Both the position numbers and the translations under genes were made by a program. Source: Spirochaetales bacterium (GTDB taxonomy: Bacteria; Spirochaetota; Spirochaetia; Treponematales; Treponemataceae). From it: 34,952 nucleotides of DNA. This document shows, one piece after another, positions 16,427 to 25,237 of the stretch. The notes beneath the pieces are model-generated. The model was not told the DNA's origin. It ran no database searches and worked only from the letters and a program-made list of their open reading frames with translations. The DNA is taken from contig JAFGIM010000034.1 in NCBI GenBank assembly GCA_016929605.1, forward strand, positions 1-34,952, in the 5' to 3' direction. The first letter of the stretch is position 1. Each line of letters opens with the position of its first letter.

Positions 16427-17941
16427 TTACTTCTTACCATAAATGAACACTTCAAAAAGTGAATAGCCCCATTCAGTTGCGCGGCGGATACCGCGAATGC
16501 GAACGTATCGTGCCTGTGTCGCTGGAAATGACAAAAACTCGATAGACCCCAGTCCATCATTTTTTTGTGCCACGATCGTCCAGCTTTCCTTATCCATCGA
16601 AGTCTCTATGCAATATTCCTTGCCATACGCCATTTCCCAATAGAGGGTAAGGGCGGTCACGGTACAAGGAGAACCCAGATCGAGCGAGAGACTTTCATTG
16701 TCGGTCCATTCGCTGCCCCAACGGGTATAGATGTCTCCATCGACTGCATTCTTTGCCTCAAGGGTGCTATCCTCAATTTTTGTGGAAAAGGCATCCACAA
16801 CCGTTAGAAGTGTTTCTGCACCCGCGGTGTCTGCATCTTTAGAAAGGGATGAGCTTACAAGCAGAAAAGGATTCCGCGTAGATCGAAGCTCGGTTCCATC
16901 TGCAAGGCGAGCAACCGCAGTAAGGCGCCTGACGCCACCAAGATTTACTGACCATTCGCTTTCCCAAGGAGCCTTTTTAGAAACAGCGGCTTGGCTCCCG
17001 TTTGTGTACCAGGTGACTTCTTCCACCGGGGAGGTACCTTCGCTCTGTGTGATATCAGCGCGAAGCGGTATCACCGTTCCAATGGCACAGGTAAGCGGAA
17101 GGCCGTCGCGGCGGATAACAAGCCGACCTGGACGAGCAGGGTTATTATAGAAAAAATCAAGGATCAATTCCGATGCATACGGGGGCCAGTAATGAGCACA
17201 GTCGTCGTCAAAAATCTGGGCAACAGTATGCCCTTGACCCTCCCAAGCTAGACCGATGGCGGTGCGGGACCGAAAAAACTCTTCGCCCTCTCCCGTCGCT
17301 CCGTTCACACCCTTCCATAGTTCTACAGACTCGGGAGCCGACAGGAGCTTCCATTCAGGAAGACCTACAAAGGGCACTTCTTCGTCCCGCTTTCCATGGA
17401 TATGCAAGACCGCGGTGGGAACAAGAGCTGCTCTATCTGCATCGGCCCGCATCGCTCCGGCAACCGGCGCGATCGCGGCGAAACGACCGGGAAGAACGAC
17501 CGCAAGCTCGTACGCCTTTATAGCCCCGGCAGAAAATCCCGCAAGATATATCCGAGAAGTGTCGATAGAATATTTTCCGGAAAAAGCCTTTATCATCGCT
17601 TCAAAGAATGCGGTATCCTCGGCGGAGTCCCACCTGCGCCCAATGCCATCGGGATAGACCATAATGACATCATGCTCTTCGGCCATTGGATCAAAGAGCG
17701 TGGTTTTCTGAAACTCAGCTCCGGTGTGAGAAGCCCCATGCAGGGCAAAAACCAGAGAATACGAACGAGTTTCATCGTAGGTCAGGGGGATATAAAAGGT
17801 TCCTTCACGGGTACGGCCGTTAACCCTTATCTTAAAGTTTTTGCTATTTTCTATGACGAGCTCACCGTCTGGAAGCGATTTTCCACAGGAAGCAAAATAC
17901 AACACACACAGCACTGTTACTAAAATGAATTTTATTTTCAT
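16427..17941 (-). CDS. Exported PHB-depolymerase/feruloyl-esterase-like alpha/beta hydrolase with C-terminal F5/8-type C (CBM32-like) domain
   Basis: Lipobox YFASC; LVFALHGASHTGAEF, VYPDGIGRRWD, IYLAGFSAGAIKAYEL nucleophile elbow, HGKRDEEVPF; C-terminal AKNAVDGDIYTRWGSEWTDNESLSLDLG..VRIRGIRRATEWGYSLFEVFIYG. Confidence 0.85.
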   Translation of the reverse strand: MKIKFILVTVLCVLYFASCGKSLPDGELVIENSKNFKIRVNGRTREGTFYIPLTYDETRSYSLVFALHGASHTGAEFQKTTLFDPMAEEHDVIMVYPDGIGRRWDSAEDTAFFEAMIKAFSGKYSIDTSRIYLAGFSAGAIKAYELAVVLPGRFAAIAPVAGAMRADADRAALVPTAVLHIHGKRDEEVPFVGLPEWKLLSAPESVELWKGVNGATGEGEEFFRSRTAIGLAWEGQGHTVAQIFDDDCAHYWPPYASELILDFFYNNPARPGRLVIRRDGLPLTCAIGTVIPLRADITQSEGTSPVEEVTWYTNGSQAAVSKKAPWESEWSVNLGGVRRLTAVARLADGTELRSTRNPFLLVSSSLSKDADTAGAETLLTVVDAFSTKIEDSTLEAKNAVDGDIYTRWGSEWTDNESLSLDLGSPCTVTALTLYWEMAYGKEYCIETSMDKESWTIVAQKNDGLGSIEFLSFPATQARYVRIRGIRRATEWGYSLFEVFIYGKK

Positions 17942-17986
17942 ACCTGTATGCTATAAAAAACTATTCAGTCTGTCCATCTCTTTTTT

Positions 17987-18703
17987 TTAATCTTCCAACA
18001 ATACAGAATACTCCCGATCAAGTGTTTCGCGAAGAAGATACATAAAACAAGCTCCCGGATCATGTTTTACCGTCGGAGTGTAGTCGTCAACTAATTCCTT
18101 ATATAGGTAGAGATGAGAGCGACCCTTTTGGACATACTCATGGTGTCCAACCAGATAGCGGATACTCGAAATGCGCGATGCAATGTTAGCCACAAGGGCG
18201 GCACAAGAGGCAAGCTGTTCATCGGTCAATACATCCCCGGAGGAGCCAGTCATTTCTATACCGATTGCAGTATGATTGTATCCTATTATGTGTCGGCCCA
18301 TATCAGTTTCCGGAAGCAAGGACCATATTGCCCCGTCCCGAGTGATAACATAGTGAACCCCGACATTAACTGCACCTCCAGAAGAAATCTCGGTACGGGA
18401 AGCTGCTAAAGTTTCCGGCGCGAATACGGAAAGCGAGTACTCGTCGGAGTCAGTTCCGGTATAATGAATTACAATCATCTGCGGATTTTGCAGCGTCCAT
18501 TGGTCAAGTCCATAATGGAGGAGCGAATACTCCTTCATCAAGATCTTTCGCGCCTCGCTTTGAACAGGATGTCTTTTAGTCGCGAGCATTGGCGGTACAG
18601 ACTCGTCTCTGGAAGGAAGCTGGGCACAAGCGGAGGTTACTACGAGAGCGACCCCAAATAAAAAGGCCAAGAGCATTCGGTTACATCGGGCGTGAGTATT
18701 CAT
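17987..18703 (-). CDS. Lipoprotein N-acetylmuramoyl-L-alanine amidase (Amidase_2/PGRP type)
   Basis: Lipobox TSAC; MIVIHYTGT, NVGVHYVITRDGAIWSLLPETDMGRHIIGYNHTAIGIEMTG, YLVGHHEY, KHDPG motifs. Confidence 0.85.
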   Translation of the reverse strand: MNTHARCNRMLLAFLFGVALVVTSACAQLPSRDESVPPMLATKRHPVQSEARKILMKEYSLLHYGLDQWTLQNPQMIVIHYTGTDSDEYSLSVFAPETLAASRTEISSGGAVNVGVHYVITRDGAIWSLLPETDMGRHIIGYNHTAIGIEMTGSSGDVLTDEQLASCAALVANIASRISSIRYLVGHHEYVQKGRSHLYLYKELVDDYTPTVKHDPGACFMYLLRETLDREYSVLLED

Positions 18704-18760
18704 ATAGTCCCACTATACATCCTCTTGACCTTTTGTCGCTACTGGCTAACACTGTCTACA

Positions 18761-20197
18761 ATGAATCATAAGAAAAAAGATTCCCTTATCATACCTCTGT
18801 GCCCGCACCTTTTGTTCTGTATAATCATCTTTTTGATTACCGCGTGCCAAAGTACGCCAAAGGAAAAGCTCTATCCCGGGACTCCTTCCCTTCTCTCTGG
18901 TGTGCATCCGGAAATGAACACCCCCGGATTCTGGATTGCCCGACACGGCGACCCCGACGGACGTATCCTTGACGCGCAGGGAATCGACAGGATAAACGGG
19001 GAAGTTCAAGCGCAAGGCCTTACCCGCGACTTGGGAATGATACAGCAGGTGACTTCAGAAGATCTCGCCAAAGACTTTATCAAGACAATTACTTGGGTGC
19101 GCAAAGTATCCCTCTTTACCAAAAACGGAAAGCGACTCCATAAAGATTTCACAGCCGCGTGCGAAAACGAAATGAATATTCAGAACCTTCCACCTCTTAT
19201 ATCTCCCCGGTATGGATACACCGTCAGGCAAACGAATGTCCGTATCCTACCCACGGATGAGCCAGGCTATGAAGAGAAGGGAAGCGAGTTTATCGATCAT
19301 ATTCAGGCAAGCAGTATCGACTGGGGGACTCCGCTAGTTCTGTTGCATCAAAGTAAAAGTGGCGAATGGCTTTTTGTCCATACTGAATTAATTTCAGGAT
19401 GGATACGCGCTGCTGAAGTGGCGCACATCGAAGCCGATGCTTTTTTTACCCTGTACCGCAGAAGCGAACCACTCGTTGTGACCGCCGCAAAAGCTGACCT
19501 CTGGGCGGACACAAGTAAAACGCGCTTTCTCGGTTCAGTACGAATGGGAAGTTATCTATTTGCTCCAATTACGATTACTGACGGAGCTAGCGCCTCTGAA
19601 GGACTTCTAGAAATACGCATGAGCGCGCGAAGCAAAAACGGAACATTCATCGAAATACCCGCCTGGGTTGAAAGCAAGTATGTTTCTAAAGGATTCCTTC
19701 CCTATACTGCCCGCACGATATACGAGCAAGCTTTCAAGCTTCTCCATTCTCCCTATGGATGGGGCGGCAGCTTTGGGGAACGCGATTGCTCGCAATTCCT
19801 GTGCGAGATATTCCGTACTGTCGGCATCGTCTTGCCACGTAATTCATCTCGGCAGGCACGGGTTGGCATTCCGATTGAATGGATAGAGCGACAGACATCG
19901 ACAGACGCCAAGAAAGACATCCTAACTAATGGAGCGATCGGAGGAGCTACACTTCTTCGCTTCCCCGGTCATATCATGCTTTATCTGGGATCGGTTTACG
20001 GAGAACCATACGCAATCCATTCCACCTGGGGATACCGAGAGAAAATAGGACGAAGCAACGTAACCCGTCTTGTAAACCGAGTAGTTGTGTCTAACTTGAA
20101 TCTTGGAGAGGGAAGCGATAAGGGGTCTCATATTGAGCGGCTTACCAATGCGGTGATCATCGCGGGGACGGAGGACTTTTACGGCAATCAAGAATAA
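18761..20197 (+). CDS. Lipoprotein SH3-domain/NlpC-P60 endopeptidase
   Basis: Lipobox ITAC; bacterial SH3-like segments; YGWGGSFGERDCSQFLCEIFRTVGIVLPRNSSRQ..LLRFPGHIMLYLG carries NlpC/P60 Cys and His. Confidence 0.85.
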   Translation: MNHKKKDSLIIPLCPHLLFCIIIFLITACQSTPKEKLYPGTPSLLSGVHPEMNTPGFWIARHGDPDGRILDAQGIDRINGEVQAQGLTRDLGMIQQVTSEDLAKDFIKTITWVRKVSLFTKNGKRLHKDFTAACENEMNIQNLPPLISPRYGYTVRQTNVRILPTDEPGYEEKGSEFIDHIQASSIDWGTPLVLLHQSKSGEWLFVHTELISGWIRAAEVAHIEADAFFTLYRRSEPLVVTAAKADLWADTSKTRFLGSVRMGSYLFAPITITDGASASEGLLEIRMSARSKNGTFIEIPAWVESKYVSKGFLPYTARTIYEQAFKLLHSPYGWGGSFGERDCSQFLCEIFRTVGIVLPRNSSRQARVGIPIEWIERQTSTDAKKDILTNGAIGGATLLRFPGHIMLYLGSVYGEPYAIHSTWGYREKIGRSNVTRLVNRVVVSNLNLGEGSDKGSHIERLTNAVIIAGTEDFYGNQE

Positions 20198-20268
20198 TGT
20201 CATAATACAAAGGATCTAAAAAAGACTCAAATCGGAACAATACAGAGCTTGTCCGCCAAGCTAAATTA

Positions 20269-21600
20269 TTACTCAATCGAATAGGGAATAACCTGTCCGT
20301 CAAGTAGTACCGGAGAAGTAAGGATAAAGGTAGCCGGATCAGGGTCCGCAACTGCCACGCGAAGGGTACGGCTATCGTCACTCCTTAAACCCTTTAACGA
20401 ATCCGTGGAACTAACAGAGCCAAAGGATGCGTACATATGATAGGGAACCGTTGCCGCTCCGCAGTTCTTGATGGTAACCTCAGTTCCCCCCTCAGAAATC
20501 GAAACATCCTCAATCCTGAGTGCGTAGCCAAGGGATCGGCCGGCTCGGGCTAATGCTTCCGGGTTGGCAAATGCTGTTTGACCGTCGCCAATGACAAACG
20601 ACAAGTTACAGCGCCGCGCTACTTCCGCAAGAGAAAGGCCATGCGGTCCATCGGAATCCAGGGCATGCGCTTGATCGAAATCGGTATAATAACTAAACTC
20701 ACCACCGTTCATTCCCATCGCTATACGGTCCTCAAAAAACTTCCAGTTTTCCCAGTTCGTATCATTCCATTCCTTATGAAGAAGCGAATCATCAAAAATG
20801 CCAAAGGCCGGGGCATTGACGGGAAGATCAGTCGCATACGGGCCAAAATCGGTGTCTCCTGCGTCCACCGAGATTCCCCAGGGAACATTCACGAAGGATC
20901 GGGACACCTCGGTAAGGATAGAAACCTGATCAGCGCGGGAAGGGAAAATGCGGCCCAGGGCTTCTGCCATCGTATCAGCATCCGTATGGGAAAAGTTACT
21001 CAGATTATCAAAGTCTATATGATACTCCGCCCAAAAACCAAAGCCCACCTCTACATAACCAAGACCGGTTGATTGGTCCGGATACCGTTCCGCCATTTGT
21101 TTATAGAAAGAGCTAATAAAGGCAGGTAAGTCGGGATTTGACCAATCAGGAAAAACCACTCTCTTTTTTGCCGCACCGGCTATACCTTCGTCATAGTCGG
21201 CCTGACGGGTATGTACCCACAAGGAATCCGGAAGACTTTTGGCAACAAGCCCAAGTTCCGGATCGGTATCCCGAAAACGGACAACGCCGTGATGGCCCCG
21301 CCCCTTAGCCTGCGTAAGGAAGGTATCCACCTTCGTCCAGTCATACCGATACCCGCCAGAGGGATCGTCACTGGCAACATCGGAGTAGTAAAAGTACGAG
21401 AACTCAAGCGAGATCGAGTCATTGTATAGTGCCATTTTTGGATTAGTCTGCCACAAAACGATACCGCACAGAGGAGGAGGCCCTTTGGATAAAGAAGGGG
21501 CGAGATCTAAAGAATCTCCCGAATCGGAAGAAGAGCAGGAAAGCCACAGACACATACTGGCCGCCGTAACGGCATACCAAACAAACGCGTGTGTTTTCAT
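20269..21600 (-). CDS. Lipoprotein with glycosidase-like/DUF4832-like architecture
   Basis: MKTHAFVWYAVTAASMCLWLSCSSSD lipobox; TIM-barrel-like N-part (RYDWTKVDTFLTQAKGRGHHGVVRF) and ARAGRSLGYALRIEDVSISEGGTEVTIKNCGAATVPYHMYASFG C-terminal part. Confidence 0.5.
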   Translation of the reverse strand: MKTHAFVWYAVTAASMCLWLSCSSSDSGDSLDLAPSLSKGPPPLCGIVLWQTNPKMALYNDSISLEFSYFYYSDVASDDPSGGYRYDWTKVDTFLTQAKGRGHHGVVRFRDTDPELGLVAKSLPDSLWVHTRQADYDEGIAGAAKKRVVFPDWSNPDLPAFISSFYKQMAERYPDQSTGLGYVEVGFGFWAEYHIDFDNLSNFSHTDADTMAEALGRIFPSRADQVSILTEVSRSFVNVPWGISVDAGDTDFGPYATDLPVNAPAFGIFDDSLLHKEWNDTNWENWKFFEDRIAMGMNGGEFSYYTDFDQAHALDSDGPHGLSLAEVARRCNLSFVIGDGQTAFANPEALARAGRSLGYALRIEDVSISEGGTEVTIKNCGAATVPYHMYASFGSVSSTDSLKGLRSDDSRTLRVAVADPDPATFILTSPVLLDGQVIPYSIE

Positions 21601-21693
21601 AGGTCTAGTATAGCCCATCAGAGAGCGAATACCCTGATTAAAAGTACCTACCCCTTTAACAAAAAACTTCCGATCGATATACTTCCCACCATT

Positions 21694-22716
21694 ATGGCAA
21701 TAATAGAAGCAAAAGGTTTATCTAAAACGTATCAAAACGCGGTTAAGGAAGCGGGGCTCGCTGGAGCCCTTAAGCACTTTATCAAACCAGTCTTTACCGA
21801 GATTAAGGCCGTTAGCGACGTGCACCTTTCCATAAACGCGGGAGAAACGGTCGCGTATGTTGGACCAAACGGAGCAGGAAAATCAACCACAATCAAGATG
21901 CTCACCGGTATTCTTAAACCTTCCGGAGGGCAGATCCAGATAAACGGCATGGACCCATACCATCAGCGCCTGGAGAACACCAAGCACATGGGCGTAGTGT
22001 TTGGTCAGCGCACGCAATTGTGGTGGGATATTCCCGTATCTGAATCTTTTACCCTGCTCAGGGACATCTACGCCATTCCCCCCAAGCGCTACAAAGAAAA
22101 CCTTGCATGGCTTTCCGAAATGCTCGGCCTTACACCCTTTATGGGTTCTTCTGCCCGAAAGCTCTCTCTTGGCCAGCGCATGCGGGCAGATCTTGCCCTT
22201 GCTTTTTTGCACGACCCCTCAGTTGTTTTTTTGGATGAACCGACTATTGGCCTTGATGTTGCCGTGCGTGAACGTATCCGCGAGTTTCTAAAAAAAATAA
22301 ACCGGGAGCGAGGCACTACCATACTCCTTACCTCGCACGATCTGGACGACATTCGGGACGTGTGCGACCGCCTCGTTGTTATCGACCGGGGAACCATCAT
22401 CTACGACGGCAAACTTCAGGCCCTCCTGGATCAATGCGTCCGATGCCGCACCATGCACCTTCGCCTGACTTCCGATGGTGAAGAGTTCGCAAAAAAAATT
22501 GGTAAACACGCGAACCTTGAGGTAATCGCATCGGGACCCAGCGAAGCATCCATCGAGTTTGACCGATTTGCCCTTTCCGCCAAGGACATCATCAACCTTG
22601 CCAACACTACCGGGGAGGTAATCGACTTCCGCATCGACGAGCCGGATATAGAGCGCGTTATTAAAAACGTGTACGAAGGCAAACTCGATATATCCAGAAA
22701 CAGAGGCCACGAATGA
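21694..22716 (+). CDS. ABC-2 type exporter ATP-binding protein
   Basis: Walker A GPNGAGKST, LSLGQRMRADLALAFLHDPSVVFLDEPTIGLD, LTSHDLDDI. Confidence 0.92.
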   Translation: MAIIEAKGLSKTYQNAVKEAGLAGALKHFIKPVFTEIKAVSDVHLSINAGETVAYVGPNGAGKSTTIKMLTGILKPSGGQIQINGMDPYHQRLENTKHMGVVFGQRTQLWWDIPVSESFTLLRDIYAIPPKRYKENLAWLSEMLGLTPFMGSSARKLSLGQRMRADLALAFLHDPSVVFLDEPTIGLDVAVRERIREFLKKINRERGTTILLTSHDLDDIRDVCDRLVVIDRGTIIYDGKLQALLDQCVRCRTMHLRLTSDGEEFAKKIGKHANLEVIASGPSEASIEFDRFALSAKDIINLANTTGEVIDFRIDEPDIERVIKNVYEGKLDISRNRGHE

Positions 22717-23516
22717 GAGCGGCTCTTAAAAAATACTGGCGGCATACAGCCCTTGCCATGCAGGAAACCCTTGCATATCGGGTAACGTATATCGTCAACA
22801 TGTTCTCGATGGTGGTAACCTACACGGTTATCTTTTTTGTCTGGTCCGCCGTCTATGCGGGGAACCCCGACCTTGACGGCTATCAGTGGCAAGAGATGAA
22901 GAGCTACCTGATCGTTTCGCTTTTTTTAAGCTCCCTGGTTTCCATGTCCAGCGAGTTTAGAATATCTCGGCAGATACGAACGGGAAACATAGCCATAGAG
23001 CTCTTGCGACCAGCCGACTATCAAAAAGCAAGCCTTTCCATAACACTGGGGTACTCAATCAGCGAAGGAGTGTTAATCGCCATTGCCTGTCTCGGTTTTG
23101 CCTTTGTAACAGGCGCAACAGTTATCCCACAAAACGCGCTTACCTGGCTTCTCTTTATCGTATCGGTGCTCTTTTCCATGGCAACCAAATTTCTTATGGT
23201 GTACGTGTTTGGCTTGGTCAGCTTTTGGACTACAAGCCTTATGGGAATAAGTTGGCTCAGGCGAGGTCTTACCGACTTTTTCTCCGGCGCTCTTATACCT
23301 CTCGCATTATTTCCATCAACGCTGCGGACTATTACCGACTGGCTCCCCTTCAAGGCAATTGTCTGGATTCCCGCAAGCGTCTTTACCGGTCGCCTGTATG
23401 GAAGAGCCCTTACCCGCGACTTTGCCGTCGCCTTTATCTGGATTGTCGTTCTCTGGTTTCTGGGTCGACTCGTATGGAAAGCTGCGATGCGAAAAGTTAC
23501 CATCCAAGGAGGCTGA
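22713..23516 (+). CDS. ABC-2 family (DUF990-like) permease
   Basis: Six-TM-like protein; ATGA overlap with ATPase gene; SRQIRTGNIAIELLRPADYQ resembles this family. Confidence 0.8.
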   Translation: MRAALKKYWRHTALAMQETLAYRVTYIVNMFSMVVTYTVIFFVWSAVYAGNPDLDGYQWQEMKSYLIVSLFLSSLVSMSSEFRISRQIRTGNIAIELLRPADYQKASLSITLGYSISEGVLIAIACLGFAFVTGATVIPQNALTWLLFIVSVLFSMATKFLMVYVFGLVSFWTTSLMGISWLRRGLTDFFSGALIPLALFPSTLRTITDWLPFKAIVWIPASVFTGRLYGRALTRDFAVAFIWIVVLWFLGRLVWKAAMRKVTIQGG

Positions 23517-23519
23517 TAT

Positions 23520-24329
23520 ATGCACTTCATAACACAAACTCGCCGCTCCCTTTTTTTGTTCTTTCGTTTCCTGGCGCAAAATACAAAGATAAAACTGGAG
23601 TACAAAGCCGACTCGATCATTCTCTTTTTTTCTGGTGCTGCTCTCCAGGGAATCGGCTTTCTATTTCTTTCGGTCCTCTTTACTCGGATTCCTTCGATTC
23701 AGGGTTGGACTAAATGGGAAATCATCTTTATGCTTTCGCTCATCTTTTTTTCGGAAGGGCTTGTATCCTTTGCTTTTGAGGGAGCCTGGCAAATGGCATT
23801 CCTCCTGAACATGGGGGACATGGATCGCATCTTGCTCAGGCCGGTCTCTCCAATACTTCAGATACTCACCTTTACCATGGGAATACACGGAATTGGAAAT
23901 ATGGTGATGGGTACTGTCCTTTTTATTTTGTCTTTATCAAACACCATTATCGTATGGAGTGCGGCAAAGATTTTATTTGTACCGGTTTTTATTGTAAGCG
24001 CCTGCGCGATCAGAACCGCAATATCATTTGCAGCTAACTGTAGTGCATTTTGGATCAAGGCAATGAGCAACGCCATTCCCCTTATGATTTTTCAGCTCGC
24101 GGACTTTGCCAAATACCCCGCATCCATGTTTGGCCGTGCGATTGAAACGCTCATGATTTTTATCATCCCCTATGCTTTTATCAGCTACATTCCTGCGGTA
24201 TATCTTTTTAACAAGTTCGCATGGGGACCTCTTGCCTGGCTTTCGCCTCTGGTCGCGCTTTGGCTAGCATGTATTGCCAGGAAGATATTCTATTTTGGAC
24301 TATCACGATACGAGAGTACGGGAAATTAA
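23520..24329 (+). CDS. ABC-2 family (DUF990-like) permease
   Basis: MGDMDRILLRPVSPILQIL block characteristic of the family; follows first permease by 3 bp. Confidence 0.8.
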   Translation: MHFITQTRRSLFLFFRFLAQNTKIKLEYKADSIILFFSGAALQGIGFLFLSVLFTRIPSIQGWTKWEIIFMLSLIFFSEGLVSFAFEGAWQMAFLLNMGDMDRILLRPVSPILQILTFTMGIHGIGNMVMGTVLFILSLSNTIIVWSAAKILFVPVFIVSACAIRTAISFAANCSAFWIKAMSNAIPLMIFQLADFAKYPASMFGRAIETLMIFIIPYAFISYIPAVYLFNKFAWGPLAWLSPLVALWLACIARKIFYFGLSRYESTGN

Positions 24330-24345
24330 CGATCCCAAGAAATAC

Positions 24346-25161
24346 TTACGTAAGGAGTCCTCTGATCCGCGTCTCTTTTTGTATTCTATTCAGAATCAGA
24401 CGCGTCTCACCCTCCGACAAATCTTCCACCAACCGGGCCGCATACAGGGGCAAAAGCCATCTTCTTATGTCGCGTTCACTAGTCCCGCTTAAAGCGCAAT
24501 ATGATGCAAGATATGCACGGGCAAGCTTTCGCTGACCAAAGCGCAAAAGATAACGCATCGCAAAGGAAACCGAATCAGGAATTTCACTCGTTTCAAGCAG
24601 CAACACACTTCGCGCAACATCGCAAAGAGGATTACCGGCACATCCGGTCATCCAATCGATAATAAAGGCATTAGAATCCTTTAGAATGTTATCAGGATGA
24701 AAGTCCCCATGACAGAGCATGTTTGCTTCAGGGAGGGAATCAAGATAGCTAGCGATTGCCTTTTTTTGTTCGCCGCTTATATGCGGTGCGGCCATTATCG
24801 CCTGCTCTATATTCTTTTTTTGACGAGGCAGGTTTTCCGTACATTCAATCGAATGTACGTTATAGTGCAGAAAGGCCATTTCGCGTGCTGTTGCAGAAAG
24901 AAGCAAGGGATTGTTCGACAATTGACTCAATAAGGAAGAGCCATTAACACATTCATAGACTATGCCAGGCCGAGCATCACGGTGAACCATCGACACAGGC
25001 TTGGGAGTCGAAACCTTATGTGTCCAGGCAAACAGAGCACATTCAAACTCGCGACGCACTACCGACTCATCTGTACCCAAGCTGAACAGTTTAAGTGCCT
25101 GGTGCGCGTCATAGCGAATAACCTCGGCCGTTCGTCCCTTTCCGATACACTCTCCATCCAT
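24346..25161 (-). CDS. Aminoglycoside-phosphotransferase-fold kinase
   Basis: GKGRTAEVIRYDAHQALKLF, LCHGDFHPDNILKDSNAFIIDWMTGCAGNPLCDVAR (catalytic loop and DxD-like motifs). Start 25161 has SD AAGAGG. Confidence 0.75.
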   Translation of the reverse strand: MDGECIGKGRTAEVIRYDAHQALKLFSLGTDESVVRREFECALFAWTHKVSTPKPVSMVHRDARPGIVYECVNGSSLLSQLSNNPLLLSATAREMAFLHYNVHSIECTENLPRQKKNIEQAIMAAPHISGEQKKAIASYLDSLPEANMLCHGDFHPDNILKDSNAFIIDWMTGCAGNPLCDVARSVLLLETSEIPDSVSFAMRYLLRFGQRKLARAYLASYCALSGTSERDIRRWLLPLYAARLVEDLSEGETRLILNRIQKETRIRGLLT

Positions 25162-25180
25162 ATGGAACCTCTTGCAATGT

Positions 25181-25231
25181 AGTATATCAAGAGTATCAAT
25201 TTTTGCCAAACTTCAATTCTAAGCATATACT
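25181..25231. promoter_or_regulatory. Back-to-back divergent promoters with overlapping -35 elements
   Basis: Plus: TTGCCA (25203-25208)-17-TATACT (25226-25231). Minus: TTGGCA (25209-25204)-17-TATACT (25186-25181). Shared palindrome TTTGCCAAA. Confidence 0.65.
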
Positions 25232-25237
25232 ACAAAT

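Noticed and set aside
17173-17923. Overlapping + strand ORFs (17173..17523, 17256..17657, 17396..17923)
   Set aside because: Antisense to the well-supported esterase gene (16427..17941); low-complexity Arg/Ser/Pro-rich translations with no recognisable domain.
20578-21072. 164-aa + strand ORF
   Set aside because: Antisense to the DUF4832-like lipoprotein; no domain or credible start context.
23021-23620. 199-aa minus ORF antisense to the ABC-2 permease
   Set aside because: Complement of clear membrane-protein coding sequence; Arg/Lys/Thr-rich translation is typical of antisense frames.
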